From contig NZ_LKEV01000001.1 of NCBI RefSeq assembly GCF_001412085.1, forward strand, positions 62,001 through 126,000: 64,000 nucleotides of DNA, in the 5' to 3' direction. Every line of letters starts with the position of its first letter. Position 1 is the first letter of the stretch. A program made the position numbers and the translations under genes. This DNA is from Corynebacterium lowii. Lineage in GTDB: Bacteria; Actinomycetota; Actinomycetes; Mycobacteriales; Mycobacteriaceae. This document shows positions 31,333 through 40,340 of the stretch, in pieces. The notes under the pieces were generated by a model that was not told the origin of the DNA, made no database searches, and was given only the letters and a program-made list of their open reading frames with translations.

Positions 31333-32196
31333 ATGACGCAGGAAACTGTCTGGGTACCGTTGCCTTCTGGAGATCGCTCTCCGGCCCTGGTGTGGGCGGG
31401 TGAATTGAGCAAACCGCTGGTGATGATCTGGCCGGGTTTGGGTGTGGGAGCCTCGTACTATCGGCCGCTGGCGGAGGAATTGCACCGGCGCGGCTATCCC
31501 GTGGCCGTGGGAGAGCTGCGGGGGCACGGGGAGAGCACCGCGAGGGCGTCGAGAAGCAATAACTGGGGCTACCACGACCTTGCCGCGCAGGATTACCCGC
31601 TCACCCTGCGCGCGGTGAAGGAGCACCTGGAACTGCCGATGGCCCACCCCACGGTGCTGCTCACGCACTCGATGGGCGGGCAGATCGGGGTGCTTTTCCT
31701 GGCGCGGCCCGAGGCCCGGGAGCTGGGCCTGCGCGCCATGATGGGGGTGGGCAGTGGCTCCCCGTACCTGCCGAGCTTTCCGACGCCCATGCGGCGGCGC
31801 ATCAGGACCGGCACGCTGCTGATGGGCGGATTCGGCAAGGTCCTGGGCTATTGGCCGGGGAAGATCGCCGGGTGGGACCCCAGCCACTACGGGCGCCAGG
31901 CGGGCAGGCACATGTGGGAGTGGGGAAAGTTGGCGTGGCGGAATACCTACGCCGATCTTTCCGGGGCCGATGTGAATTATCCGGCCGCGCTGGCGCAGGT
32001 GAAGCTGCCGGTGCTGCTGTGCTACTTCGATAATGATGATTCCTGCCCGGAGGCCTCGGCGCGCTCCCTGGCCGAGCACCTTCCGGCGGCGCAGATTCAA
32101 TGTGGGGAATTAGCGGGCGGCCTGGGGCATAATCGCTGGGCCAGGCAGCCGCAGATCGTGGTGGATCGCCTAGAGGAGTTCTACGCGGGGCTATGA
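31333..32196 (+). CDS. Alpha/beta hydrolase family protein
   Basis: The 287-residue protein has the fold's nucleophile elbow LTHSMGGQIG (Ser near residue 110), an acidic residue in CYFDNDDSCP and a late histidine in GGLGHNRW, forming a plausible Ser-Asp-His triad. The YRPLAEELHRRGYPVAVGELRGHGES segment is typical of serine aminopeptidase/lysophospholipase-type members. No signal peptide is seen. It converges with ssuR, overlapping its stop by 6 bp. The substrate is unknown. Confidence 0.8.
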   Translation: MTQETVWVPLPSGDRSPALVWAGELSKPLVMIWPGLGVGASYYRPLAEELHRRGYPVAVGELRGHGESTARASRSNNWGYHDLAAQDYPLTLRAVKEHLELPMAHPTVLLTHSMGGQIGVLFLARPEARELGLRAMMGVGSGSPYLPSFPTPMRRRIRTGTLLMGGFGKVLGYWPGKIAGWDPSHYGRQAGRHMWEWGKLAWRNTYADLSGADVNYPAALAQVKLPVLLCYFDNDDSCPEASARSLAEHLPAAQIQCGELAGGLGHNRWARQPQIVVDRLEEFYAGL

Positions 32197-33405
32197 GAGG
32201 GCACCCAGGGGGTTAGTCCAAAGTTCATAGAGGCTCACCAGGCGCGCGGCGCTGCGCAGAATGTCCTTATTGGCCCGCTGAATCCGCAATTGGTGGGGCT
32301 GGGGTGAGCGCCCCGGATCGCTCAGCGTCTCCGCAATGAGATGGAGGCCGTCCGGGTCCAGGGTAAAGGTCTCCCCGGCGAGCACCAGGGAATCGGGGTC
32401 CACCACGTCCACGGCTACCCGAAGCACCTTGGCTAAAAGCCGCGCCTTGGAATCTAAAATCTCCCTGGCTAGGGGATCGCGCTGAGATAGGTGCACCAGG
32501 TGCTCGAAGTCCCGCGCCGCAATGCCGTGGGAGTGAGCGGAGTAGAGCACGCTGGTATTGCCCAGCGGGTGAATGTGGGGCAGGCCGGTGAGTTCCGGGG
32601 AGGGGAAGGCGGTGGTGCTGCTCGTGGTTCCATGCGGAGTGTGCTGGCCGAGGTAGCCAAAGGGGGAGCGGCCCTGAGCGGGGCGATGAACCGCCCCGTG
32701 GAATAACCAGGAGTGTGCCACTACGTCGCGGGCATAAAAATACAGGGTTGCGCCCTGGTGGGCCGGGGAATCCTGCTCGCTGAGGGGATGGGAGAGCAGT
32801 TCCGTGGCCGCCATAGCCGTCACGCCCGTGGCGGTGCGGAGGGGGTGGCCCAGATATTCGCTGAGCAGGGCTGCGGCGGGAACGTCCCGCCAGCCGTATA
32901 TGTCCGAGGTGATAACCCCGTATTCGTCGATGTGGGTGGAAAAGATGGCGCCCACTCCCGTGGGAGCGGGGAGCCCGGAACTCAGGTTTTTGAGGGCCTG
33001 CGCTATGCGGTGGAGAGATTCTTCCGCGTCGTGTTCCGGCATGACGAGCGCGAGGGTGCGCTCGCGCAGGATTCTCCCGGCGCCGTCGCTGATAACGAGC
33101 ACGGTGCTGCGCACCCCCACGTGTACTCCCCAGAGGATGAGGTGGCGGCCGTCGAGAAGCAGGGTGCTGCCGGGGCGGCCCGTGTGGGATTCCTCGTGGC
33201 GGGCCGAGCCTTCTTCGACGAGCCCGGCTTCCATAAGGGTGAGCACGTGGCGGGTCACGCTGGATTGGGAATAGCCGAGGGTATCGCGGAGGTGGCTGCG
33301 GGTGGCCTTGGGCAGGGTGCGGATCTGGTGGAATACCCGCGCCACCGGTGTGCTGGGCAGCGTGAAGCGCAGGCCGGGGTCTGCGCTGGCGGCGGGGGTG
33401 CTCAT
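32191..33405 (-). CDS. ssuR: ROK-family transcriptional regulator, SsuR-like
   Basis: The 404-residue protein has an N-terminal winged helix-turn-helix (VARVFHQIRTLPKATRSHLRDTLGYSQSSVTRHVLTLMEAGLV) and a ROK domain. The kinase zinc motif CxCGxxGC is absent, so it is a regulator and not a sugar kinase. In C. glutamicum a ROK regulator gene between gyrB and gyrA (cg0012, ssuR) activates sulfonate-utilisation genes; that equivalence is recalled, not computed. Here it is divergent from the sulfonate operon, which supports the role. A perfect McbR-type box lies 32 bp upstream of its start. Confidence 0.85.
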   Translation of the reverse strand: MSTPAASADPGLRFTLPSTPVARVFHQIRTLPKATRSHLRDTLGYSQSSVTRHVLTLMEAGLVEEGSARHEESHTGRPGSTLLLDGRHLILWGVHVGVRSTVLVISDGAGRILRERTLALVMPEHDAEESLHRIAQALKNLSSGLPAPTGVGAIFSTHIDEYGVITSDIYGWRDVPAAALLSEYLGHPLRTATGVTAMAATELLSHPLSEQDSPAHQGATLYFYARDVVAHSWLFHGAVHRPAQGRSPFGYLGQHTPHGTTSSTTAFPSPELTGLPHIHPLGNTSVLYSAHSHGIAARDFEHLVHLSQRDPLAREILDSKARLLAKVLRVAVDVVDPDSLVLAGETFTLDPDGLHLIAETLSDPGRSPQPHQLRIQRANKDILRSAARLVSLYELWTNPLGALS

Positions 33406-33436
33406 GGGCCTATCTTAGCGTGTCTTGGTGTGCGTC

Positions 33437-33454
33437 ATAGACAGAAGGGTCTAT
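33437..33454. promoter_or_regulatory. McbR-type box 1 (TAGAC-N6-GTCTA), perfect
   Basis: The 18-bp inverted repeat ATAGAC-N6-GTCTAT contains TAGAC-N6-GTCTA, the operator consensus of McbR, the sulfur-metabolism repressor of C. glutamicum. It lies in the ssuR side of the divergent promoter region and predicts repression when sulfur amino acids are plentiful. Confidence 0.8.
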
Positions 33455-33582
33455 TTTATTTCTCTCTTCTTTAGTGGGGGCAACTTTGCTATTTATTGGC
33501 TTTATCGTGCGAAAATGGGCGTGGTGTGGAGGTGTGGGAGGCGTGGTTTTATTCAACATGAATGGAAGGGTGCGCACTGAGC

Positions 33583-33598
33583 AAGACCGTGTGGTCTA
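33583..33598. promoter_or_regulatory. McbR-type box 2, one mismatch
   Basis: AAGAC-N6-GTCTA differs from the McbR consensus at one base. It ends 9 bp before the ssuD ATG and overlaps a TCTACT -10-like hexamer, so binding would block the operon promoter directly. The transcript would be nearly leaderless. Confidence 0.65.
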
Positions 33599-33607
33599 CT
33601 TGTAACT

Positions 33608-34837
33608 ATGACCACGACCACACGCAATGACCGCGACGTAGTACTCCATTGGTTCCTGCCCACCTACGGGGATTCCCGGGGAATCATGTCTGGAGGGCAC
33701 GGCGCTGGGGATCACCGGGGTGAGCGCGCCGCCACTCTGGATTACCTCACCCAACTGGCCTTGGCTGCTGAGCAGAACGGTTTTGAATCCGTGCTTACCC
33801 CCACCGGCCAGTGGTGCGAGGAATCCTGGTTGGTAACCGCCGCCTTGATCGCGCGCACCAGCCGCCTGAAGTTCCTGGTGGCTCTGCGCCCCGGACTGGT
33901 CAGCCCCACCATCATCGCCCAGCAGATTAAGACCTTCCAGGATCTCTCCGGTGGGCGGCTGGCCGTGAACGTGGTGGTGGGCGGCGAGGACCACGAGCAG
34001 CGCTCCTATGGCGATTATCTGAGCAAGGAAGAGCGCTACCGCCGGGCCGATGAGGTTCTTCAGGTCACCGATCACCTCTTGCACAGCAGCGAGCCCCTGG
34101 ACTTCCACGGCGAGCACGTGCGCGTGGAGGGGGCGCAGTTGCGCAACCGCCCCCAGGTGGTTCCCCCGGTGTACTTCGGTGGCTCCTCCCGCCCCGGCAT
34201 CGAGGTGGCGGCCCGCCGTAGCGATGTGTACCTCACCTGGGGCGAGCCCCCAGAGAAGGTGGCGGAGAAGATCGAGCGGGTGCGCGCGGAGGCCGCTGCC
34301 GTGGGCCGAGCCGAGGAGCTGGAATACGGTATCCGCCTGCACGTGATAGCCCGCGATACCGAGGAGGAGGCCTGGGCGGAGGCCCAGCGTCTGCTTGACC
34401 AGCTCGATCCGCACACCGTGAGCGCTATTCAGGCCGGGCTGGCGCGCTCCCAATCCGAGGGGCAGCGGCGCATGACGGAACTTCACTCCCAGGGGGCAAC
34501 CTATAGCAGCGGTGCCGACGCCCGCGTATTGGAGGTTTCCCCGAACCTCTGGGCCGGGGTGGGCCTGGTGCGCGGCGGGGCCGGTACCGCCCTGGTGGGT
34601 TCGCATGCCAAGGTGGCCCAAAGAATCGCGGAGTACCGCGACCTCGGCCTCAAGCACTTCATCCTTTCCGGTTACCCGCACCTGGAGGAGGCTTTTGCCG
34701 TGGGCGAGGGGGTGGTTCCGGCCCTGCATGACCTCGGCTATCAGGTGGCCAACCGGCCGGGGCCTGCCGACGCCCCCTCGCACAGCGCCTCCGCCGACGC
34801 CGAGCGCGACCTCGCCGTGCCCTTCCTCTCCCGCTGA
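33608..34837 (+). CDS. ssuD: FMNH2-dependent alkanesulfonate monooxygenase
   Basis: This luciferase-like monooxygenase releases sulfite from alkanesulfonates using reduced FMN. The 409-residue TIM-barrel protein begins with the SsuD signature LHWFLPTYGDSRG and contains FLVALRPGLVSPTIIAQQ, LAVNVVVGGEDHEQ and LVGSHAKVAQRIAEY. It is the first gene of the operon divergent from ssuR. The next gene supplies a flavin reductase, which matches the two-component requirement. Confidence 0.93.
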   Translation: MTTTTRNDRDVVLHWFLPTYGDSRGIMSGGHGAGDHRGERAATLDYLTQLALAAEQNGFESVLTPTGQWCEESWLVTAALIARTSRLKFLVALRPGLVSPTIIAQQIKTFQDLSGGRLAVNVVVGGEDHEQRSYGDYLSKEERYRRADEVLQVTDHLLHSSEPLDFHGEHVRVEGAQLRNRPQVVPPVYFGGSSRPGIEVAARRSDVYLTWGEPPEKVAEKIERVRAEAAAVGRAEELEYGIRLHVIARDTEEEAWAEAQRLLDQLDPHTVSAIQAGLARSQSEGQRRMTELHSQGATYSSGADARVLEVSPNLWAGVGLVRGGAGTALVGSHAKVAQRIAEYRDLGLKHFILSGYPHLEEAFAVGEGVVPALHDLGYQVANRPGPADAPSHSASADAERDLAVPFLSR

Positions 34838-34866
34838 ATCCCCGCTCATAAGTAAGGAGCAATCCC

Positions 34867-35361
34867 ATGACCTCCCCCGCCCTCCACGCCACGCACCTGC
34901 GCACGATCCTCGCCCACGTTCCCACCTCGATTACGGCGGTGGCCGCCCTGGTTGAGGGCGTTCCCGCTGGCATGATCTGCGGTTCCTTCGTGGGGCTGAG
35001 CCTAGAACCCCCGCTGGTGGGGCTGAGTATCCAAAAGACCTCCTCCACCTGGCCGCTGCTGCGCCGCGCTGGGTCCCTGGGCATTTCCGTACTCACGGAG
35101 GACCACCGCGAGGTGGTGCGCCAGATAGCGGGCCCGGCGTCGCAACGCTTTGCCAATCTTGGTTGGCAGGAAAGCGAGGGCGCGGTGCTTCTCGACGCCG
35201 CCTGCGCCCACCTGCGCACCCGCCTCCACGCGGAGGTGGATACCGGCGATCACGTTTTGTCCGTGTTGGAGGTACTCGACGCCACCGAGTTCCTCGCCGC
35301 CGCGCCCCTGGTATTCCACGGCTCCCAGATCACCACCGTGGCACCCGCTTGGAAGGAATAG
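34867..35361 (+). CDS. Flavin reductase family protein
   Basis: The 164-residue protein matches the flavin reductase (HpaC/FRP) fold: HVPTSITAVAAL, AGMICGSFVGLSLEPPLVGLSIQKTSSTW and HGSQITTVAPAW at the C-terminus. It would make FMNH2 from FMN and NAD(P)H for the flanking two-component monooxygenases. AAGGAG precedes the ATG. In C. glutamicum the equivalent reductase is SsuI, which may belong to a different flavin reductase family, so that symbol is not assigned. Confidence 0.9.
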   Translation: MTSPALHATHLRTILAHVPTSITAVAALVEGVPAGMICGSFVGLSLEPPLVGLSIQKTSSTWPLLRRAGSLGISVLTEDHREVVRQIAGPASQRFANLGWQESEGAVLLDAACAHLRTRLHAEVDTGDHVLSVLEVLDATEFLAAAPLVFHGSQITTVAPAWKE

Positions 35362-35363
35362 AG

Positions 35364-36446
35364 ATGTCTACCGCACGCATTACTGAGAATCTGCAATACG
35401 CCTACTGGGTGCCCAATGTGTCCGGGGGTCTGGTGACCTCCACCGTGGAACAACGCACGGACTGGGGCATTGACTATAACCGCACCCTGGCCCGGCACGC
35501 CGAGGAGGCTGGCTTTGATTATGCTCTTACTCAGGTGCGCTACCTAGGGTCCTATGGGGCGGAGTATCAGCACGAATCGGTGAGTTTTTCCCTCGCGCTG
35601 CTAGAGGCCACCGAGAGGTTAAAGGTGATCGCCGCCGTACACCCCGGCTTTTGGCAACCAGCGGTGCTGGCAAACCTGGCGAGCACCGCCAGCGAACTCT
35701 ACGGCGGGCGCTTTGCCCTCAACGTGGTGTCCGGGTGGTTGCGCGATGAGTTCGATAAGTTCGGTGAGCCCTGGCTCAGCCACGAGGAACGCTACCGCCG
35801 CTCGGCGGAGTTCTTGCAGGTGTTGCGCGGGATTTTGAGCGAGGCCCCGGCGAACTTTGAGGGCGATTATTACCGCATCAGCGATTACACCCTGCGCCCG
35901 CAGCCGCGGGTGATCCCGGAACTCTTCCAGGGCGGCACCTCCACCGCCGCGCGCCGCAACGGTGGCCGCTACGCGGACTGGTACTTCACCAACGGCGCGA
36001 GCCTGGCCGATCTTCGGGAGCAAATAGCCGAGGTCAAGAGCCACGCCGAGGCCGCGGGCCGGGAAACCAAGGTGGGGGTCAATGGGTTCGTCATCATCGG
36101 GGATACCGAGCGCGAGGCCCAGGAGCGGCTGCGCGAGATCGTGGCTCATGCCGACCGCCAAGCGGTAGAGGGTTTCCGCGAGTCCGTGCGCGAGGCGGGC
36201 CAGTCCACCGCCGATGGCAAGGGCATGTGGGCCAACTCCACCTTTGAGGATTTGGTGCAGTACAACGATGGCTTTAAGACCGGGCTCATCGGCACCACGG
36301 AGCAGATAGAAGAGCGCCTGGAAGAACTGCGCCTGGCCGGAGTGGACCTGGTGCTGTGTGGGTTCCTGCACGTAGACGAGGAGGTGCAGCGCTTTGGACG
36401 GGAGATCATCAGGCCCACCAGCCCCGCCCTGGTGGGGGCGCGATGA
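35364..36446 (+). CDS. SfnG-like FMNH2-dependent dimethylsulfone monooxygenase
   Basis: The 360-residue luciferase-like monooxygenase contains FAYWVPNVSGG-type (AYWVPNVSGGLVTS), QRTDWGIDYN, YGAEYQHESVSFS, LNVVSGWLRDEF and FQGGTSTAARRNGGRYADW, which closely follow Pseudomonas SfnG, the enzyme that turns dimethylsulfone into methanesulfinate. The ATG at 35364 follows GGAAGGAATAG and starts 3 bp after the reductase stop. In C. glutamicum related genes (seuA/seuB) serve sulfonate esters. The precise substrate is inferred. Confidence 0.88.
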   Translation: MSTARITENLQYAYWVPNVSGGLVTSTVEQRTDWGIDYNRTLARHAEEAGFDYALTQVRYLGSYGAEYQHESVSFSLALLEATERLKVIAAVHPGFWQPAVLANLASTASELYGGRFALNVVSGWLRDEFDKFGEPWLSHEERYRRSAEFLQVLRGILSEAPANFEGDYYRISDYTLRPQPRVIPELFQGGTSTAARRNGGRYADWYFTNGASLADLREQIAEVKSHAEAAGRETKVGVNGFVIIGDTEREAQERLREIVAHADRQAVEGFRESVREAGQSTADGKGMWANSTFEDLVQYNDGFKTGLIGTTEQIEERLEELRLAGVDLVLCGFLHVDEEVQRFGREIIRPTSPALVGAR

Positions 36447-37504
36447 GTGCCGCTGAACCTGCTGCGAAACTCGCCGCCGAAGTAGCCGCGCGGGTGCGGG
36501 AAGGGGAGGAGGGCGTGGCCCTGCTGCGTTCCTCCGGGCTTCTGGCCGCCACGGTGCCCGCTCACCTGGGCGGGCCGGGGTGGGCACCCTCGGAGATCGC
36601 GCAGGCGCTGCGTATTCTGGCCACCGCCGATGGCTCCCTGGCCCAGATACCCCAGAGCCACTTTGTGTTTAGCCGTTGGCTCTTTAGCCAGCAGCCGCAG
36701 CGCCAGGAACTCTGGGCCCGCCGCCTGCTGGCCGGGGAACTCATCGCCAATGCCCAGGCCGAACCCCAGGGGCCGGTGCTGGCCCACGAGGGCAGGCTGG
36801 ACGGCACCAAGCACTTCTGCACCGGCTCCCTCCACGCGGATTACCTCGCCATTACCGCCCGCAGGCCGGGGGAGGAGGCACCCAGCCTGGGTATCTTCCT
36901 CCCGGTCAGCGCGCCGGGCATCGAGATTCGCGATGACTGGCACGCCCTCGGCCAGCGCGCCACTGGCTCCGGCACGGTGGTGCTTGCCGACGCCCCCTTT
37001 AGCCCCGCCGATGCGTACTCCTTCCCCCAGGCCCTCGCGCTGCCCGGCTACGGCGCCTTCGCCCAGTTGCTCCACACGGCTATCGACGTCGGCCTGCTCT
37101 CCGCCGCTCTCGACGAGACCTTCGCTCGCCTGCGCGGCGGGGAGCATGACGCTTTGACTTTCCACCTGGCCGGGGAGCTGCAATCTCGCCGCTACGCCGC
37201 CGAGGCGGTACTGGAGAAGGCCGGCAGCGGCGTCGATAAGCTCTGGGCGGGTGAGTTGGGGGCTGCGGAGGCCGCGCTGGGGGTGGCGGCGGCGAAAACG
37301 CTGGTGAGCGAGGTGTCCGTGGAGGTGGCCAGCCGTACCTATGAACTCCTGGGTGCCCGGGCCGCTGCCGCGAATGACGGGCACGACCGCTACTGGCGTG
37401 ATCTGCGCACCCACACCCTGCACGAGCGGCGCAGGGAGAAACTAGCTCATTTGGGCCGGGCCTATGTGACGGGGCAGGCCCCGGAACTCGGCCCGCAACT
37501 GTAG
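36443..37504 (+). CDS. SfnB/SeuC-like acyl-CoA-dehydrogenase-fold monooxygenase
   Basis: The 353-residue protein has the acyl-CoA dehydrogenase fold (LLRSSGLLAATVPAHLGG, HFVFSRWLF, GTKHFCTGSLHADY, WHALGQRATGSG) and the late DRYWRDLRTHTLHE segment seen in DszC/SfnB-type flavin monooxygenases that act on organosulfur compounds. It overlaps the SfnG-like stop by 4 bp. It probably uses FMNH2 from the operon's reductase. A desulfurisation step on sulfur compounds is inferred from the locus. Confidence 0.8.
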   Translation: MSAAEPAAKLAAEVAARVREGEEGVALLRSSGLLAATVPAHLGGPGWAPSEIAQALRILATADGSLAQIPQSHFVFSRWLFSQQPQRQELWARRLLAGELIANAQAEPQGPVLAHEGRLDGTKHFCTGSLHADYLAITARRPGEEAPSLGIFLPVSAPGIEIRDDWHALGQRATGSGTVVLADAPFSPADAYSFPQALALPGYGAFAQLLHTAIDVGLLSAALDETFARLRGGEHDALTFHLAGELQSRRYAAEAVLEKAGSGVDKLWAGELGAAEAALGVAAAKTLVSEVSVEVASRTYELLGARAAAANDGHDRYWRDLRTHTLHERRREKLAHLGRAYVTGQAPELGPQL

Positions 37505-37520
37505 GAAAAGAGATTCACCC

Positions 37521-38324
37521 ATGACCAAGATGCGCCTGCGTGCGTTGCAAACAGGCACCTTTGCCGCCCTCATTGCGCTGTGGTGGGCCATAACGCGGCT
37601 GAGCGGCATTGACCCCGTGGTGCTGCCCGCCCCCGGAGACGTGGCGCGCCAACTCATCGACACCAACCGCTGCGTGCCGCTGGGGGAGGGCAGCGCGCGC
37701 AGACAATGCGGGGTGCAGGGGTACTTCCTGTGGCAGCACCTGCTGGCCACCGTGCAGCGCATCCTCGTGGGCGCAGGTGTAGGCGTGATCGTCGGCGTGC
37801 TGCTCGGCGGCCTGCTTGCCGCCCGGCCCACGGTGCGCGCCCTGGTGGAGCCCTACCTGAGCTTCCTGCGGGCGCTCCCGCCGCTGGGATACATCGGCCT
37901 ACTCATCGTGTGGTTTGGCATCGGGGATCAATCCAAGGTGGTGCTGCTCTTTCTCACCTCCTTCTCCGTGGTCACCGCCAGCACGCTTTCGGGAATCGTG
38001 GGGGTCAAGCAGGATTGGGCGCTCGCCGCGCGCACCCTGGGAGCCTCGCGCTGGCAGGTATTCCGCAGCGTGACCATTCCCGGCGCCCTGCCGGAGGTGC
38101 TCAACGGTATCCGCCTGGCCCTGGCAATGACCTGGGCCTCCGTGGTGGCCGCGGAGATGAATGACGGCATACCCGGCATCGGCGGCCTGGCCTATATCTC
38201 CGGCACCCAGCTGAATACCGCGCTGACCATCGCCAGCATCATCGTGATTGGTGTGACGGCCCTGCTCATGGATCGCCTACTGCAAGCCATCGAGCGGCGC
38301 CGCGCGCCGTGGAGAGGAAAATGA
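37521..38324 (+). CDS. ssuC: ABC transporter permease for sulfonates/taurine
   Basis: The 267-residue membrane protein has six predicted helices and the binding-protein-dependent permease loop (TLGASRWQVFRSVTIPGALPEVLNG), which contacts the ATPase. The family is SsuC/TauC. A loop with two cysteines (TNRCVPLGEGSARRQCG) between helices 1 and 2 is unusual. The stop overlaps the next start (ATGA). Confidence 0.9.
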   Translation: MTKMRLRALQTGTFAALIALWWAITRLSGIDPVVLPAPGDVARQLIDTNRCVPLGEGSARRQCGVQGYFLWQHLLATVQRILVGAGVGVIVGVLLGGLLAARPTVRALVEPYLSFLRALPPLGYIGLLIVWFGIGDQSKVVLLFLTSFSVVTASTLSGIVGVKQDWALAARTLGASRWQVFRSVTIPGALPEVLNGIRLALAMTWASVVAAEMNDGIPGIGGLAYISGTQLNTALTIASIIVIGVTALLMDRLLQAIERRRAPWRGK

Positions 38325-39355
38325 TGAATACCCGTTTATTTGTGTCTTTAGTTTGCCTGCTCTCTGGTGCCGCGCTGACCTCCTGCGTGGGCAAACCCGC
38401 CTCCGAATACGAGCTGAGCAGTGCTGCCACCTGCCCCTTCGCCCCCAGCGAGGCCTCCGGCTCGGTGCGCCTGGGATACCAGGTCATACCCGGCCCCGAC
38501 CTCTACCTGCGCGACCAGGGAATGTTAGAGGCCTGCCTGCCTAACGTGGACGTGACCTGGACGCGCTTTCCCACCGGTCAAGACGTGGTGCAGGGCTTCG
38601 CCTCCGGCTCCATCGACTACGGCTTTTTAGGTTCCACCCCCGCCGCCAAGGCGCTGAGCGCCCCGCTGAACCTCGACGTCATCGTGCCGATGGTGAGCTT
38701 CTTCAACGGCTCCTCCGAGGCCCTGGTGGCCAAGCACGCCACCACCGTGGCGGAATTAAAGGGCAGCAAAATCGCCACCGCTTTTTCCTCCACCGCGCAC
38801 TACAGCCTGCTCAAAGCGCTCGAAAGCGCCGGACTCGACCCGCGCCGGGACGTAGAGATCACCAATATCTCCCCCGATAAACTCCCCGCCGCCTGGGCCT
38901 CCGACGAAATCGAGGCTGCTTATATTTGGAACCCCACCCTCATGGAGATTCAGCGCAGCGGCACCACCCTGCTCGACTCCGGCGACGTCGCCCAAGCAGG
39001 CGCACCCACCTTCAACGTGCCCCTGATGAGCCGGACCCACACCGAGGCTAACCCGGAGATTCTGCGCATGTGGGTGCGGCTACAGAACTGGGCTACCGGC
39101 CAAGCTATCGACGACCCCGAGGGCTACATCGCCGCCAACGCCGCGCAGACACAGATGAGCCCCGAAGAAACCGCCGAACAACTCCAAGGAGTGCGCCCCG
39201 TACCGGCCGACGAGCAGCCCGCCGCAATGACCGAGGTGGCCCAGGCGCTCTACGACACCGCCGCCTTCCTCCAAGAACAAGGCGAGGTGCAGGCCGCCGA
39301 CCTCAGCCACTACCAGAACGCCGCGCGGTACATCGACGCGGAGACAGGAGAATAA
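38321..39355 (+). CDS. ssuA: Sulfonate/taurine ABC transporter substrate-binding lipoprotein
   Basis: The 344-residue protein has a lipoprotein signal with LTSC (lipidated Cys22) and a TauA/SsuA-type periplasmic fold: VRLGYQVIPGPDL, DYGFLGSTPAAKAL, LKGSKIATAFSSTAHYSL and AAYIWNPTLMEI, the last close to the aromatic-Asp/Asn-Pro motif of TauA. It would capture sulfonates outside the membrane. GGAGAGG precedes the ATG at 38321, which overlaps the permease stop. Confidence 0.88.
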   Translation: MMNTRLFVSLVCLLSGAALTSCVGKPASEYELSSAATCPFAPSEASGSVRLGYQVIPGPDLYLRDQGMLEACLPNVDVTWTRFPTGQDVVQGFASGSIDYGFLGSTPAAKALSAPLNLDVIVPMVSFFNGSSEALVAKHATTVAELKGSKIATAFSSTAHYSLLKALESAGLDPRRDVEITNISPDKLPAAWASDEIEAAYIWNPTLMEIQRSGTTLLDSGDVAQAGAPTFNVPLMSRTHTEANPEILRMWVRLQNWATGQAIDDPEGYIAANAAQTQMSPEETAEQLQGVRPVPADEQPAAMTEVAQALYDTAAFLQEQGEVQAADLSHYQNAARYIDAETGE

Positions 39356-39358
39356 CCC

Positions 39359-40241
39359 ATGCTCACACTCCAATCCGTGAGCCAGACCTACACCACCGAT
39401 TCCGGTACGCCCATCGAGGCGCTGCGCGACATCACCTTGGACATACCCCACGGGAGAGATTCTGGTGCTCCTGGGACCGTCTGGCTGCGGAAAGTCCACC
39501 CTGCTCAAACTCATGGCCGGGTTCTTCCCGCCCAGCCACGGAGAGATCAGCGTGGTGTCGCCCGAGGGAGCACGCGAGGTGGTCACCGGCCCAGGGGTGG
39601 ATAGGGGAGTGGTATTCCAACAGCCCACCCTCTTCCCCTGGCTCAGCGTGCGCGATAACGTGCTGGCCGGGGCGCGATTCACCGGCAAGGAAAGCCAGCG
39701 CGAGGAGGGAGAAAAACTGCTGGACATCGTGGGATTGAGCGACTTCGCGGACAGTTACCCCCACGAACTCTCCGGGGGTATGCAGCAACGCGCCCAAATA
39801 GCCAGGGTGCTGGCCACCAGCCCACAAACGGTGCTCATGGATGAACCCTTTGGGGCGCTGGACCCCTTCACCCGCGAACAATTACAGGCCGAACTCCTCG
39901 GGGTGTGGCAGCGCTACCGCCCCACCATCGTATTTGTGACGCACTCCGTGGAGGAGGCGCTGCTGCTGGGGCACCGCATTATCGTGCTGGCCGCCAGGCC
40001 GGGGCGGGTGATTCACGACGTGGCCGTGCCGGAAGGGTTGCGGGCTTCGGAGGTGGGGGCTGTTGATGGTGGTTCTGGGGTGGGTGCTGGTTTTGGGGTG
40101 GGCGAGGGCTCTGAGACGAGTGCGGACGCCGGGCAGGAGGAACGGCTGCGGCGTATCTGGGAGGTGACCTCGGAACCGGAGTTCGTGGAGTTGCGCCGGG
40201 AACTCAGTGCGGCGGTGCACCGGGCGCATGGGGAGGGGTGA
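39359..40241 (+). pseudogene. ssuB: Sulfonate ABC transporter ATPase gene, +1 frameshift before Walker A
   Basis: The N-terminal part (MLTLQSVSQTYTTDSG to DITLDIPHG) is in the frame of the ATG at 39359; the rest is one frame away: ILVLLGPSGCGKSTLLKLM (Walker A), QQPTLFPWLSV (Q-loop), LSGGMQQRAQIARVLA (signature), VLMDEPFGALD (Walker B) and FVTHSVEEAL (H-loop). Removing one A at 39457 restores CAC GGG GAG ATT (HGEI), the expected junction. The downstream frame alone starts at a GTG at 39465, inside the first Walker A strand, and would not fold. Sequencing error, genuine inactivation and programmed frameshifting remain possible. A Gly/Val-rich linker sits near the C-terminus. Confidence 0.85.
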
Positions 40242-40340
40242 GAAAAATACGTAACCCCGGCGATGTAGTTCATATTCCAGGCGCGTTGCCGGGCCCAGTC
40301 AAACCAGGGATCGTTCCGGGGCTTTCGCGGAGCAGCTGTA

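Noticed and set aside
39070..39738. 222-codon frame across the ssuA-ssuB junction
   Set aside because: Arg/Pro-rich shadow frame; both real genes are recognisable in other frames.
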